Shown: positions 18,098 through 27,275 of the stretch, piece by piece
How positions within the stretch are numbered: position 1 is the first letter of the stretch
How the letters are laid out: every line of letters starts with the position of its first letter
NCBI GenBank assembly: GCA_023954175.1
Contig: JAMLIM010000003.1
Coordinates: 1-64,000 of the forward strand
DNA length: 64,000 nt
Source of the DNA: Rhizobacter sp.
Lineage (GTDB): Bacteria; Pseudomonadota; Gammaproteobacteria; Burkholderiales; Burkholderiaceae_C
Direction: 5' to 3'
The notes under the pieces: model-generated
Told to the model about the DNA's origin: nothing
Databases searched by the model: none
What the model saw: the letters and a program-made list of their open reading frames with translations, nothing else
Program-made: the position numbers and the translations under genes

Positions 18098-19167
18098 GCC
18101 ATCTCGTCGTCATGGCAGCCGGCACCGGCGGGCACGTGATCCCCGGCCTCGCCGTCGCGCGCGAGATGCAATCGCGTGGCTGGAGCGTGTCCTGGCTCGG
18201 CACGACGACGGGCATGGAGAACCGCCTCGTGCCGCCCAGCGGCATCGCGCTCGACGCGATCGCCTTCACCGGCCTGCGCGGCAAGGGGCTGCTGCACACG
18301 CTGACCGGCGGCCTGCGTCTGCTCGCTGCATTCTGGAGCTGCCTGGGCATCCTGCGCCGTCGCAAGGCCGACGCCGTGCTCGGCATGGGCGGCTATGTGT
18401 GCTTCCCGGGCGGCATGATGGCGGCGCTGCTCGGCAAGCCGCTCGTGCTCGTGAACGCCGACGCCAGCCTGTTGATGAGCACCCGCGCGCTGCTGCCGGT
18501 CGCCGACCGCATCGCGTTCGGCTTCGACGGCGATGCCGCGCGCAAGACGAAGAACGCCGTTGTCACTGGCAACCCGGTGCGCGCCGAGATCGAGGCGCTG
18601 CCGGCGCCCGAAGCGCGTTTCGCGGGCCGCGACGGCCCACTGCGCCTGCTCGTCATCGGCGGCAGTCTGGGTGCGCGTGTGCTGAACGAATGCCTGCCAA
18701 AGGCGCTGGCATTGTTGCCGCTCGCCGAGCGGCCGCGTGTCACGCACCAGACCGGCGACGCCCACCTGGCGGCGGTACAGGCCGGCTACGCGAGCGCCGC
18801 GGTGCAAGGTGAGCTGCTGCCCTTCATCGACGACATGCCCGATCGTCTCGCGCAGTGCGACGTGGTTGTCTGCCGTGCCGGCGCGGTGACGGTGAGCGAG
18901 CTCTGCGCGGCGGGCGTTGCGAGCTTGCTCGTGCCGCTGATCGTCAGCACGACCAGCCATCAGCGCGACAACGCCGAATACATGGCGCTGCACGGCGCGG
19001 CAATCCACCTGCCGCAGACCGAGCTGTCGGCGCGCCGGCTGGCCGACCTGCTGCTCGGCCTCACGCGTCCGACCCTGATAGCGATGGCGCAGAAGGCGCG
19101 CGCGCTCGCCGCACCCCACGCGGCGGCAAGAGTGGGTGACGAGATCGAAAGGCTGGTGGCCGCATGA
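18094..19167 (+). CDS. murG: UDP-GlcNAc:undecaprenyl-PP-MurNAc-pentapeptide GlcNAc transferase (lipid II synthase)
   Basis: 357 residues, GT28 family. The N-terminal glycine-rich loop is [16 protein letters not shown], followed by [14 protein letters not shown] and [12 protein letters not shown]. The C-terminal half has the donor-binding [32 protein letters not shown] and the Q-R-D-N-A segment. It acts at the cytoplasmic face of the inner membrane, adding GlcNAc to lipid I. The ATG overlaps the spacer ORF stop; the TGA overlaps the ATG of the duplicated murC start. Confidence 0.96.
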   Translation: MSHLVVMAAGTGGHVIPGLAVAREMQSRGWSVSWLGTTTGMENRLVPPSGIALDAIAFTGLRGKGLLHTLTGGLRLLAAFWSCLGILRRRKADAVLGMGGYVCFPGGMMAALLGKPLVLVNADASLLMSTRALLPVADRIAFGFDGDAARKTKNAVVTGNPVRAEIEALPAPEARFAGRDGPLRLLVIGGSLGARVLNECLPKALALLPLAERPRVTHQTGDAHLAAVQAGYASAAVQGELLPFIDDMPDRLAQCDVVVCRAGAVTVSELCAAGVASLLVPLIVSTTSHQRDNAEYMALHGAAIHLPQTELSARRLADLLLGLTRPTLIAMAQKARALAAPHAAARVGDEIERLVAA

Positions 19168-19250
19168 AGCACGCCGTCAAGCTCATCCACTTCGTCGGGG
19201 GTCCACGGGTGCCGACGAAGAACCTCGTCGTGCGGGAGGGCTGCGCATGA
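19164..19250 (+). repeat. Diverged duplicate of the murC start forming a 28-codon bridging ORF
   Basis: The 37 bases from 19164 match the true murC start at 19247 at 32 positions (83-bp offset); they encode [13 protein letters not shown] against [15 protein letters not shown]. Three of the five differences are synonymous. The copy opens a 28-codon frame whose ATG overlaps the murG stop and whose TGA (19248-19250) overlaps the murC ATG. A perfect 9-bp inverted repeat (19190-19198 with 19212-19220) forms a hairpin inside it. Confidence 0.85.
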
Positions 19251-20668
19251 AGCATGCGGTCAAGCACATCCATTTCGTCGGCGTGGGCGGCGCCGGCATG
19301 AGCGGCATTGCCGAGATCCTGCACAACCTCGGCTACACGGTGTCGGGGTCGGACCAGAGTGCGAGCGCGACCTCGCGGCGTCTCGCGTCGCTCGGCATCA
19401 AGGTGTCGATCGGGCACGATGCGGCGCACATCGCGGGCGCGCAGGCGGTCGTCACGTCGACCGCGGTGAAGGGCGACAACCCGGAAGTGATCGCCGCGCG
19501 TGCGAAGCGCGTGCCCGTCGTGCCGCGCGCGGTGATGCTGGCCGAGCTGATGCGCCTGAAGCAGGGCATCGCGATCGCCGGCACGCACGGCAAGACGACG
19601 ACGACCTCGCTCGTCACGAGCGTGCTCGCCGCGGCCGGCGTCGACCCGACCTTCGTCATCGGCGGCCGGCTCGCGAGCGCGGGCGCGAACTCGCGCCTCG
19701 GCGCCGGCGACTACATCGTCGTCGAGGCCGACGAGTCGGACGCGTCGTTCCTGAACCTGATGCCGGTGCTGTCGGTCGTGACGAACATCGACGCCGACCA
19801 CATGGACACCTATGGCCACGACTTCGCGAAGCTGAAGGCGGCGTTCGTCGAGTTCCTGCACCGCATGCCGTTCTATGGCGCGGCCATCCTCTGCGGTGAA
19901 GACCCGGGCGTGCGCTCGATCGTGCCGATGATCTCGCGCCCGGTCGTGACTTACGGCTTCGGCGCCGACGCGCAGGTGCGCGCGGTCGACGTGCAGGCGC
20001 TGGCGGGCGGGCAAATGCGCTTCGTCGCGCAGCGGCGCAACGGCGTTGCGATGCCCGACCTTGCGATCACGCTCAACCTGCCGGGCGAGCACAACGTGCT
20101 CAACGCGCTGGCGGCGGTCGCGGTGGCGGCCGAGCTCGAACTGCCCGACGCCCCGGTGGTGACGGCGCTCGCCGAGTTCAGCGGCGTCGATCGGCGCTTC
20201 CAGCGCTACGGCGACCACCCGGCCGCGGGCGGTGGCCACTTCACGCTGATCGACGACTACGGCCATCATCCGGTCGAGATGGCGGCGGTGCTCTCCGCCG
20301 CACGCGGGGCGTTCGGCGGGCGCCGCCTCGTGCTCGCCTTCCAGCCGCACCGCTACACGCGCACACGGGACTGCTTCGAGGATTTCGTCAAGGTCATCGG
20401 CACGGCAGATGTCGTGCTGCTCGCCGAGGTCTATGCCGCCGGTGAGGCGCCGATCGTTGCCGCCGACGGCCGGGCGCTCGCGCGCGCACTGCGCGTGGCG
20501 GGGCGCGTCGACCCGATCTTCGTCGACGAGATCGAAGCGATGCCGGCCGCGATTGCCGAACAGGCGCGCGACGGCGATGTCGTGATCGTGATGGGTGCCG
20601 GTTCGATCGGCGCGGTGGCGGCGCAGGTGGCGCAGTCGCCCGATTCGTCTCAGGGGGTGGGCGAATGA
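19247..20668 (+). CDS. murC: UDP-MurNAc:L-alanine ligase
   Basis: 473 residues. An N-terminal Rossmann motif [15 protein letters not shown], a Mur-ligase P-loop GTHGKT (112-117), [12 protein letters not shown] and [15 protein letters not shown] identify MurC, the first amino-acid adding ligase of the pathway. The start at 19247 is preferred over 19164 because only it reads through the conserved GVGGAGM motif; GGAGGG lies six bases upstream. Overlaps ddlB by four bases. Confidence 0.97.
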   Translation: MKHAVKHIHFVGVGGAGMSGIAEILHNLGYTVSGSDQSASATSRRLASLGIKVSIGHDAAHIAGAQAVVTSTAVKGDNPEVIAARAKRVPVVPRAVMLAELMRLKQGIAIAGTHGKTTTTSLVTSVLAAAGVDPTFVIGGRLASAGANSRLGAGDYIVVEADESDASFLNLMPVLSVVTNIDADHMDTYGHDFAKLKAAFVEFLHRMPFYGAAILCGEDPGVRSIVPMISRPVVTYGFGADAQVRAVDVQALAGGQMRFVAQRRNGVAMPDLAITLNLPGEHNVLNALAAVAVAAELELPDAPVVTALAEFSGVDRRFQRYGDHPAAGGGHFTLIDDYGHHPVEMAAVLSAARGAFGGRRLVLAFQPHRYTRTRDCFEDFVKVIGTADVVLLAEVYAAGEAPIVAADGRALARALRVAGRVDPIFVDEIEAMPAAIAEQARDGDVVIVMGAGSIGAVAAQVAQSPDSSQGVGE

Positions 20669-21627
20669 ACGGCTCCGACGACATCAAGGCGCTCGGCAAG
20701 GTCGCCGTGCTCATGGGCGGCACTTCGGCCGAGCGCGAGATCTCGCTGCTGTCGGGCAATGGCGTGCTGGCCGCGCTGCGCTCGCAGGGCGTCGATGTGC
20801 ACGCCTTCGATCCGGCCGAGCGCGAACTTGCCGAGCTGAAGCGGGACGGCTTCGCGCGCTGCTTCATCGCACTGCACGGCCGCCACGGCGAGGACGGCAC
20901 GGTACAGGGCGCACTCGAACTGCTCGGCATCCCCTACACCGGATCGGGCGTGATGGCCTCGGCGATCGCGATGGACAAGGTGATGACGAAGCGCGTCTGG
21001 TCCGCCGAGGGTCTGCCGACGCCGCGCTACGTCGCGCTCGCGCGCGACGCGCAGGCCGATCGCACGCGCGTGCGCGGCGTGCCGGACGAACTCGGCCTGC
21101 CGCTGATCGTGAAGCCGCCGCACGAAGGCTCGTCGATCGGCGTCACCAAGGTGATGGGCTATTCGCAGATGGCCGACGCGGTGACGCTCGCCGCGCGCTA
21201 CGACGCCGAGGTGTTGTGCGAGGAGTTCATCGAGGGCGACGAAGTCACCTGCCCGGTGCTCGGCAGCGGCGAGAGCGCGGTTGCGCTGCCGGTGATCCGC
21301 ATCGTCGCGCCCGACGGCGCCTACGACTACCAGAACAAGTACTTCACCGATGTCGTCAAGTACGTCGTGCCGAGCGGCCTGCCCGAAGCGGAGGAGCGCG
21401 AGATCCAGCGCATCGTGCTGCAGGCCTACCGCACGCTCGGCTGCCGCGGCTGGGGCCGCGCCGACCTGATGGTGCGGGCGTCGGATCGCAAGCCCCTCCT
21501 GCTCGAGATGAACACCAGCCCCGGCATGACCGGGCATTCGCTGGTGCCGATGTCGGCGCGCGCCGCCGGCATCAGCTACGAACAACTCTGCCTGCGGCTG
21601 CTGCAAGACGCCGCGCTCGACGCCTGA
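20665..21627 (+). CDS. ddlB: D-alanine:D-alanine ligase
   Basis: 320 residues, ATP-grasp fold. Signatures: [44 protein letters not shown] and [17 protein letters not shown]. The tyrosine/serine pattern fits D-Ala-D-Ala rather than D-Ala-D-lactate synthesis, as expected in the dcw cluster. It supplies the dipeptide used by MurF. Overlaps murC (ATGA); the ftsQ ATG follows five bases after its stop. Confidence 0.97.
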   Translation: MNGSDDIKALGKVAVLMGGTSAEREISLLSGNGVLAALRSQGVDVHAFDPAERELAELKRDGFARCFIALHGRHGEDGTVQGALELLGIPYTGSGVMASAIAMDKVMTKRVWSAEGLPTPRYVALARDAQADRTRVRGVPDELGLPLIVKPPHEGSSIGVTKVMGYSQMADAVTLAARYDAEVLCEEFIEGDEVTCPVLGSGESAVALPVIRIVAPDGAYDYQNKYFTDVVKYVVPSGLPEAEEREIQRIVLQAYRTLGCRGWGRADLMVRASDRKPLLLEMNTSPGMTGHSLVPMSARAAGISYEQLCLRLLQDAALDA

Positions 21628-21632
21628 ACGCC

Positions 21633-22451
21633 ATGGCGACATTGCTGCAATCGAACCCGCCGCCGACCCTGCCGCTGGATGTGCGCCTGATGCAGGGCAC
21701 GGCGACGCTGCTCGTCGCGTTGCTGCTGCTCGGCGTCGCGGCGCTCGTCTTGCACTGGGCGGTGAGGCTGCCGGTGTTCGCGATTCGTTCGATCGGCATC
21801 GAGGGCGACGTGGCGCACAACAACGTGGTGACGATCCGCGCCAACGCGTTGCCCAAACTCGCGGGCAGCTTCTTCACCATCGACCTGCATCAGGCGCAGA
21901 GCGCGTTCGAGTCGGTGCCCTGGGTGCGTCGCGCGGTGGTGCGCCGCGCGTGGCCCGACCGGCTCAACGTGCGGCTCGAGGAATTCCAGGCCGCGGCGCT
22001 CTGGGGCGGCAGCGACGAGCCCGAGGCGCGCAAGCTCGTCAGCCGGCACGGCGAGGTGTTCGAGGCCAACATCGGCGACGTCGAGGACGACGGCCTGCCG
22101 ACGCTGCGCGGACCGGAGGGCAGCGCATCGCAGGTGCTCGCGATGTGGCAGCGGCTGGGGCCGGTCGCGGCGCCGATGCAGGCACGCATAGAGGCGCTCA
22201 CGCTGTCGGCGCGCGGCTCCTGGCGCGCCGAACTCGACAACGGCGCCGTCATCGAACTCGGCCGTGGCAGCGACGACGAAGTGCTGGCGCGGGCAGAGCG
22301 CTTCGTCGCCACGCTGCCGCAGGTGACGGCGCGCTACGGGCGTGCGCTCGAGTACGCCGACCTGCGTCACAACGACGGCTATGCGCTGCGCCTGCACGGC
22401 GTGGCCACGCTCGTCGCGCCGGCGTCGGACGCGAAGTCACCCAAACATTGA
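21633..22451 (+). CDS. ftsQ: Cell division protein FtsQ
   Basis: 272 residues: a cytoplasmic tail, one membrane segment (~24-46), then the POTRA domain (FAIRSIGIEGDVAHNNVVTIRA) and the FtsQ beta domain (VPWVRRAVVRRAWPDRLNVRLEEFQAAALW). It forms the periplasmic scaffold for FtsL and FtsB. Located in its canonical place between ddlB and ftsA, with an 11-bp gap to ftsA. Confidence 0.95.
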   Translation: MATLLQSNPPPTLPLDVRLMQGTATLLVALLLLGVAALVLHWAVRLPVFAIRSIGIEGDVAHNNVVTIRANALPKLAGSFFTIDLHQAQSAFESVPWVRRAVVRRAWPDRLNVRLEEFQAAALWGGSDEPEARKLVSRHGEVFEANIGDVEDDGLPTLRGPEGSASQVLAMWQRLGPVAAPMQARIEALTLSARGSWRAELDNGAVIELGRGSDDEVLARAERFVATLPQVTARYGRALEYADLRHNDGYALRLHGVATLVAPASDAKSPKH

Positions 22452-22462
22452 GAAGAGGCGAA

Positions 22463-23692
22463 ATGGCCAAGGAATACAAGGATCTCGTCGTCGGCCTCGA
22501 TATCGGCACCGCCAAGGTGATGGCGGTCGTCGCCGAGGTCTTGCCGGACGGCGAGTTGAAGCTCGCGGGGCTCGGCGTCGCCGGCGCGCACGGCCTGAAG
22601 CGCGGCGTCGTCGTCAACATCGACGCCACCGTGCAGTCGATCCAGCAGGCGCTGAAGGAGGCCGAGATGATGGCCGCCTGCAAGATCACGCACGTCTACA
22701 CCGGCATCACCGGCAGCCACATCCGTGGCCAGAACTCGACCGGCATGGTCATCGTGCGCGACAAGGAGGTGACGCCGATCGACGTCAACCGCGTCGTCGA
22801 GACGGCGAAGGCGATCAACATCCCGAACGACCAGCGGCTGCTGCTCGTCGAGCCGCAGGAGTTCGTGATCGACGGCCACGAGGTCAAGGAGCCGATCGGC
22901 ATGAGCGGCGGGCGGCTCGAGGTCAAGGTGCACATCGTGACCGGCGCGCAGAGCGCGGCCGAGAACATCGTCAAGTGCGTGCGCCGCTGCGGGCTCGAGG
23001 TCGAGCGCCTCGTGCTGAACCCGAGCGCGTCGAGCGCCGCGGTGCTGACGCAGGACGAGAAGGACCTCGGCGTCGCACTCGTCGACATCGGCGCCGGCAC
23101 GACCGATGTCGCGATCTTCACCGACGGCTCGATCCGCCACACGGCGGTGATCCCGATCGCGGGCGACCTGATCACGAGCGACATCGCGATGGCGCTGCGC
23201 ACGCCGACCAAGGACGCGGAGGAGATCAAGGTCGAGTACGGCGTCGCCAAGCAGCTGCTTGCCGACCCGAACCAGCAGCTCGAGGTGCCGGGCCTCGGCG
23301 ATCGCGCGCCGCGCATGCTCAGCCGCCAGGCGCTCGCCGGTGTGATCGAGCCGCGCGTCGAGGAGATCTTCTCGCTCGTGCACCAGGTGATTCGCGAGAG
23401 CGGCTACGAGGAGCTGCTCTCGAGCGGCGTCGTCATCACCGGCGGCTCGGCGGTGATGCCGGGCATGGTCGAGCTCGGCGAGGACATCTTCCTGAAGCCC
23501 GTGCGCAAGGGCAATCCGACCTACAGCGGTGCCTTGCACGACATGGTCGCGAATCCGCGTTCGGCGACCGTCATGGGGCTGCTCGAAGAGGCGCGCCTCG
23601 GCCGCGCGCGCGGCCTGCGCGCAGCGCAGCAGGCGGGATCGATGAAGACATCGATGGGCCGCCTGAAGGACTGGTTCCTTGGCAACTTCTGA
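22463..23692 (+). CDS. ftsA: Cell division protein FtsA
   Basis: 409 residues, actin-like fold. Nucleotide-binding signatures are LVVGLDIGTAKVMAVVAEV (phosphate 1), LVDIGAGTTDVAIF (phosphate 2) and VVITGGSAVMPGMVELGE (adenosine). The C-terminal amphipathic helix (GRLKDWFLGNF) tethers it, and thus FtsZ, to the membrane. GAAGAGG precedes the ATG. A 224-bp spacer separates it from ftsZ. Confidence 0.97.
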   Translation: MAKEYKDLVVGLDIGTAKVMAVVAEVLPDGELKLAGLGVAGAHGLKRGVVVNIDATVQSIQQALKEAEMMAACKITHVYTGITGSHIRGQNSTGMVIVRDKEVTPIDVNRVVETAKAINIPNDQRLLLVEPQEFVIDGHEVKEPIGMSGGRLEVKVHIVTGAQSAAENIVKCVRRCGLEVERLVLNPSASSAAVLTQDEKDLGVALVDIGAGTTDVAIFTDGSIRHTAVIPIAGDLITSDIAMALRTPTKDAEEIKVEYGVAKQLLADPNQQLEVPGLGDRAPRMLSRQALAGVIEPRVEEIFSLVHQVIRESGYEELLSSGVVITGGSAVMPGMVELGEDIFLKPVRKGNPTYSGALHDMVANPRSATVMGLLEEARLGRARGLRAAQQAGSMKTSMGRLKDWFLGNF

Positions 23693-23916
23693 AACGAATC
23701 CTTGAATCGAGACCGGCATGAACGACCCATTCACGAACGAATACGAAGCCGGCGGCGCACGCCGTCGCGTCCATCAGGAACACCTCAGACCACGGACCCT
23801 GGCCCCGCCGGGCGACCGTGGCGAACAGCGTGCGGGGCAAGCGAAAAAGCAGGCAAGAGGCAAACAAGCGCAAGACATCGGACAACGGCAACTGCATTGA
23901 AGGAATGGAGCATCAA
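23693..23916 (+). other. ftsA-ftsZ spacer with a possible 60-codon ORF
   Basis: The longest within-cluster gap. It holds an open frame at 23718-23900 (begins MNDPFTNEYEAGGARRR, then a Lys/Gln/Arg-rich tail) that ends 16 bases before ftsZ. No good ribosome binding site precedes it and I recognise no family. A dedicated ftsZ promoter is common in this position in other bacteria, but I could not pick a convincing -35/-10 pair. The purine-rich stretch 23847-23895 is A-rich relative to neighbours. Confidence 0.35.
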
Positions 23917-25116
23917 ATGGCAATCGAAATGATCGAACAATTCGACCAGGGCACGCAGATCAAGGTCATCGGCGTTGGCGGCGGCGGTGGCAATGCCGTC
24001 GAGCACATGATCACGCAGGGGGTTCAGGGGGTGGAGTTCGTCTGCGCCAACACCGACGCGCAGACGCTCAACCGCAGCAGCGCGCACCACCTGATCCAGC
24101 TCGGCAGCACGGGCCTGGGCGCCGGCGCCAAGCCCGAGGCGGGCAAGGCGGCGGCGGTCGAGGCCGAGGAGCGCATCCGCCAGGCGATCGAAGGCGCGCA
24201 CATGCTCTTCATCACGGCCGGCATGGGCGGCGGCACCGGCACCGGCGCGACGCCGATCATCGCCCGCGTCGCCAAGGAGATGGGCATCCTGACGGTGGGC
24301 GTCGTCACCAAGCCGTTCGAATTCGAGGGCACCCGGCGCACCAAGGCGGCTGACGCCGGGCTGGCCGAGCTCGAGGCGAACGTCGATTCGCTGATCGTGA
24401 TCCTGAACGACAAGCTGCTCGACGTGCTGGGCGACGACGTGACGCAGGACCAGGCCTTCGCGCACGCCAACGACGTGCTGAAGAACGCGGTCGGCGGCAT
24501 CAGCGACATCATCCACATGCCGGGGCTCGTGAACGTCGACTTCGAGGACGTAAAGACGGTGATGAGCGAGCCCGGCAAGGCGATGATGGGCACCGCGCAG
24601 GCGAGCGGCCCGGACCGCGCGACCAAGGCCGCCGAACAGGCCGTCGCCTGCCCGCTGCTCGAAGGCATCGACCTGTCGGGTGCGCGCGGCGTGCTGGTGC
24701 TGATCGCGGCGAACCGCAACACCTTCAAGCTCGCCGAGAGCCGCAACGCGATGAACGCGATCCGCCGCTACGCGAGCGACGACGCCCACGTGATCTACGG
24801 CACCGCGTACGACGAGACGCTGGGCGACGAACTGCGCGTCACGGTGATCGCGACCGGTTTGTCCTCCGCCCGCCGCGCGCAGGCGCCGATGAGCGTCGTG
24901 CACAGCGCACCTGTCCAGCGCACCGGCACCGACAACCTGCCGGTGATGACGCAGGCCGTCGCCGGCGGCGCCGCGCCGACGCACGATTACAGCAACCTCA
25001 CGACGCCGAGCGTCTGGCGCACCAGCCGCACCGCGTCGTCGCGCGTCGACGCGCTCGTCAACAACGGCATGGACGAGATCGAGATCCCGGCCTTCCTGCG
25101 ACGCCAGGCGGATTGA
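23917..25116 (+). CDS. ftsZ: Cell division protein FtsZ
   Basis: 399 residues. The tubulin-like GTP-binding signature GGGTGTGA is at 104-111, preceded by [15 protein letters not shown]. The T7-loop region [11 protein letters not shown] and the C-terminal partner-binding peptide [10 protein letters not shown] are intact. It polymerises into the Z ring. The start is ATG 23917 because GGAG lies six bases upstream; an in-frame ATG at 23905 would have no room for a ribosome binding site. The long variable linker (residues ~320-385) is typical. Confidence 0.97.
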   Translation: MAIEMIEQFDQGTQIKVIGVGGGGGNAVEHMITQGVQGVEFVCANTDAQTLNRSSAHHLIQLGSTGLGAGAKPEAGKAAAVEAEERIRQAIEGAHMLFITAGMGGGTGTGATPIIARVAKEMGILTVGVVTKPFEFEGTRRTKAADAGLAELEANVDSLIVILNDKLLDVLGDDVTQDQAFAHANDVLKNAVGGISDIIHMPGLVNVDFEDVKTVMSEPGKAMMGTAQASGPDRATKAAEQAVACPLLEGIDLSGARGVLVLIAANRNTFKLAESRNAMNAIRRYASDDAHVIYGTAYDETLGDELRVTVIATGLSSARRAQAPMSVVHSAPVQRTGTDNLPVMTQAVAGGAAPTHDYSNLTTPSVWRTSRTASSRVDALVNNGMDEIEIPAFLRRQAD

Positions 25117-25155
25117 GCGTGTTCGCGTCCCGCGGCAATGCGGAGCGCGGATCGA

Positions 25156-25181
25156 CCGGCTGGGGAGCGCTCTCCAGCCGG
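25156..25181 (+). terminator. Strong hairpin between ftsZ and lpxC
   Basis: CCGGCTGG and CCAGCCGG flank a GGAG/CTCT core, giving a near-perfect 12-bp stem with a 2-base loop (one G-U pair). No T-tract follows. It may end most dcw transcripts after ftsZ, or protect the 3' end, leaving lpxC to its own promoter immediately downstream. Confidence 0.55.
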
Positions 25182-25187
25182 CGTTCC

Positions 25188-25193
25188 TACAAT
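25188..25193 (+). promoter_or_regulatory. lpxC -10 element placed for a leaderless transcript
   Basis: TACAAT lies exactly six bases before the lpxC ATG, so a transcript starting the usual 6-7 bases downstream would begin at or next to the A of ATG. No Shine-Dalgarno sequence is present in the preceding 20 bases. No good -35 is seen because the hairpin occupies that position. Confidence 0.5.
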
Positions 25194-25199
25194 GAACCC

Positions 25200-26135
25200 A
25201 TGCTGCAGCAACGCACCCTGAAGTCGATGATGCGCGCGGTCGGCGTCGGCTTGCACAGCGGGCAGCGCGTCGAGCTCACCCTGCGCCCGGCACCGCCCGA
25301 CAGCGGCATCGTGTTCCGGCGCGTCGATCTGCCGTCGCCGGTCGAGATCCCGGTCTCGGCGCACGCGGTGAGCGATGCGCGCATGGCCTCGACCATCTCT
25401 GCGGGCGGCGACCCGGGTGCGCCGCGGGTGCAGACGATCGAACACCTGATGTCGGCCTGCTCGGGCCTCGGCATCGACAACCTGGTGGTCGACATCACGG
25501 CCGACGAGTTGCCGATCCTCGACGGCTCGGCGGCGTCGTTCGTGTTCCTGCTGCAAAGCGCCGGCGTCGTGATGCAGGATGCGCCCAAGCGCTTCCTGCG
25601 CATCCTCAAGCCGGTCGAGGTGCGCGAGGGCGAGGGGGCGACGCTCAAGTGGGCGCGGCTCGACCCCTTCGAAGGCTACAAGCTGTCGTTCGAGATCGAG
25701 TTCGACCACCCGGCGGTCGATCAGACCGGGCAGCGCGTCGAGTTCGACATGGGCTCGGGGCAGTACAAGCGCAACATCGCGCGCGCCCGCACCTTCGGCT
25801 TCACGAAGGACGTCGAACTGATGCGCTCGCGCGGGCTCACGCTCGGCGGCAGCATGGACAACGCGATCGTCGTCGACGATCAGCGTGTGCTCAATGCCGG
25901 CGGGCTGCGCTACGACGACGAGTTCGTGAAGCACAAGATCCTGGATGCGATCGGGGACATGTGGGTGCTCGGCCATCCGCTGCTCGCCGCGTACAGCGCC
26001 TTCAAGAGCGGCCACGCATTGAACAACCGCCTGTTGCGCGAGGTGCTGGCCGACAAGACGAGCTACGAAATCGTCACCTTCGACGACGCGTCGCGCGCAC
26101 CCGCGGGGTTTGCCGAACTGGCGCCGGCATGGTGA
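25200..26135 (+). CDS. lpxC: UDP-3-O-acyl-N-acetylglucosamine deacetylase
   Basis: 311 residues. The zinc ligands are recognisable: [13 protein letters not shown], then [14 protein letters not shown] (His and Asp), and the catalytic His in [10 protein letters not shown]. It performs the committed step of lipid A synthesis in the cytoplasm and is the usual last gene of the dcw cluster. The start ATG 25200 gives the standard [21 protein letters not shown] beginning. No ribosome binding site is visible; see the leaderless promoter. Confidence 0.97.
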   Translation: MLQQRTLKSMMRAVGVGLHSGQRVELTLRPAPPDSGIVFRRVDLPSPVEIPVSAHAVSDARMASTISAGGDPGAPRVQTIEHLMSACSGLGIDNLVVDITADELPILDGSAASFVFLLQSAGVVMQDAPKRFLRILKPVEVREGEGATLKWARLDPFEGYKLSFEIEFDHPAVDQTGQRVEFDMGSGQYKRNIARARTFGFTKDVELMRSRGLTLGGSMDNAIVVDDQRVLNAGGLRYDDEFVKHKILDAIGDMWVLGHPLLAAYSAFKSGHALNNRLLREVLADKTSYEIVTFDDASRAPAGFAELAPAW

Positions 26136-26157
26136 GATCGATGCGCGGCGCGACCCG

Positions 26158-26343
26158 ATGCTGATCGCGCGCGCGCTGTTCGGGCTGCTGTTCGTCGCGG
26201 CCATCCTGTGCTTCGCGATGTACGCCGGCACCGGTCAGAAGCGCTGGATGGTGCTCGGATGGCGTATCGTCAAATGGACGCTGGTGGCGGGGCTCGGCTT
26301 CTTTGCCGTGCTGATCCTCGAGCGGCTGGCCTTGATGCTTTGA
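26158..26343 (+). CDS. Small two-segment membrane protein, unknown function
   Basis: 61 residues beginning MLIARALFGLLFVAAILCF, with a second hydrophobic stretch VAGLGFFAVLILERLALML and a short basic loop (GQKRWMVLGWRIVKW) between. It starts 22 bases after lpxC on the same strand and is followed 24 bp later by another small membrane protein. I do not recognise the family. Two spans with a positively charged loop suggest both termini on the same side of the membrane. Confidence 0.6.
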   Translation: MLIARALFGLLFVAAILCFAMYAGTGQKRWMVLGWRIVKWTLVAGLGFFAVLILERLALML

Positions 26344-26367
26344 CGCATTGACCGAATCAGGCAAGTC

Positions 26368-26574
26368 ATGACTGTCTTCTACTGGATCGCCGGAATTCTG
26401 CTGCTGCTCAACGCCGTGCCCTGCGTGCTCTATTTCGGCGCCCATCTGGCGACCGGCGAGGAACGGCCCCGGCTGATCGCGGTCCGCTTCTTCCGCTGGT
26501 CGTCGCTCGTGGTGTTGACGACCTTCAACATCGCGATCTTCAGGCACATCATCCTGATCATCATCCACTGGTGA
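26368..26574 (+). CDS. Small hydrophobic membrane protein, unknown function
   Basis: 68 residues: a first membrane segment FYWIAGILLLLNAVPCVLYFG, a charged turn (TGEERPRLIAVRFFRW), then a second segment through IILIIIHW at the C-terminus. It is GC-poor for this window at its 3' end because of the Ile codons. Paired with the preceding small membrane protein downstream of lpxC, so an envelope role is possible but unproven. A GC-rich terminator-like hairpin follows. Confidence 0.6.
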   Translation: MTVFYWIAGILLLLNAVPCVLYFGAHLATGEERPRLIAVRFFRWSSLVVLTTFNIAIFRHIILIIIHW

Positions 26575-26587
26575 TGCTCGAGGCCGC

Positions 26588-26626
26588 GCCCGCGGCCGGC
26601 CACGACGAGCGCGACCGGCCGCGGGC
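26588..26626. terminator. Bidirectional hairpin between convergent genes
   Basis: A perfect 12-bp inverted repeat (GCCCGCGGCCGG / CCGGCCGCGGGC) with a 15-base loop sits between the plus-strand membrane protein (ends 26574) and the minus-strand small gene (ends 26681). Without a T-run it is a likely but not classical terminator. Confidence 0.5.
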
Positions 26627-26680
26627 GGGCGACGGCGTGAGGGCGGCCGCCCACTGCTCCGACGCCGCGCCGACGCCGCT

Positions 26681-26953
26681 TCAGAGCCGCTTGACGCCGT
26701 GCAGCGTGCCGACGAGTTCGCCGTTCAGGTAGAGCGCGCCCTCGGGCGCCGCCGCGTCGGCGTAGAACTCCAGCACCGGCGGCAATTCATCGTCGGCGGC
26801 GCGCGCCTGCGACGCACTGAGCGCGGCCGCCAGGCGGCCGAGCAGCATGCTCGCGGCGCCGAGCGCACGCGCCGCCGCGAGCCGGGCGGGCCGCGACAGC
26901 GTGTTGCGCGGGCCGAAGGCGCTCGTGCGATTCAGGATAAGCAACTTGGACAT
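26681..26953 (-). CDS. Small unknown protein (90 residues), second of a small-protein pair
   Basis: It begins MSKLLILNRTSAFGPRNTLSRPARL, continues Ala-rich, and ends in a short folded-looking segment LEFYADAAAPEGALYLNGELVGTLHGVKRL. The ribosome binding site GGAG lies seven bases before the ATG, supporting real translation. The N-terminus resembles that of the upstream gene (26998-27198): both have a short aliphatic start, then PRN and an A-R-(L/M) motif. A GGCCCG/CGGGCC hairpin separates the two. No family recognised. Confidence 0.6.
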   Translation of the reverse strand: MSKLLILNRTSAFGPRNTLSRPARLAAARALGAASMLLGRLAAALSASQARAADDELPPVLEFYADAAAPEGALYLNGELVGTLHGVKRL

Positions 26954-26997
26954 TTCGTTTCTCCGGTCGCGGCCCGGCGGGCCGCGCTGCGTAGGGA

Positions 26998-27198
26998 TCA
27001 GGGCTTCATGGGCGACGGCCGGTGCGAGTGAACGCCGCCGACTTCGCGTTGCAGGCTGCGCTGCAGTTCGCGTTGCGCCTGCTGCCGCTGCGCGCCACGG
27101 TTCGGGCCGTGAGGGCCGGCACGCCGCATTCGCGCGAGGGCGGCGACGGGGTTGCGCGGACGCAGCGTCGGCACATCGATCGAAAGAATCTGCTTCAT
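26998..27198 (-). CDS. Small basic unknown protein (66 residues)
   Basis: It begins MKQILSIDVPTLRPRNPVAALARM, then a Gln/Arg-rich region (RGAQRQQAQRELQRSLQREV) likely helical. GGAG lies six bases before the ATG. The net charge is strongly positive, so nucleic-acid contact is conceivable. It lies directly after a perfect hairpin followed by TTTCAATTT (27221-27254), so its transcription may pass through a terminator or attenuator. Related at the N-terminus to the next gene; function unknown. Confidence 0.55.
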   Translation of the reverse strand: MKQILSIDVPTLRPRNPVAALARMRRAGPHGPNRGAQRQQAQRELQRSLQREVGGVHSHRPSPMKP

Positions 27199-27220
27199 CA
27201 CGTTCTCCAGTCCAAATTGA

Positions 27221-27254
27221 AACGGCCCGGGCTGCGATCGCAACCCGGGCCGTT
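27221..27254 (-). terminator. Perfect 11-bp hairpin followed by TTTCAATTT (terminator or attenuator)
   Basis: Reading the minus strand, AACGGCCCGGG and CCCGGGCCGTT flank a 12-base loop and are followed directly by TTTCAATTT. It comes 21 bases after the stop of a 55-codon ORF and 22 bases before the ATG of the next small gene. It could simply end the upstream unit, or act as an attenuator for the pair downstream. Confidence 0.6.
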
Positions 27255-27275
27255 GGCGGCGCGCAGCGCTGCTGC

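Noticed and set aside
23718-23900. 60-codon ORF between ftsA and ftsZ as another bridging ORF.
   Set aside because: It starts 25 bases after the ftsA stop and ends 16 bases before ftsZ, so it lacks the stop/start overlaps of the others.
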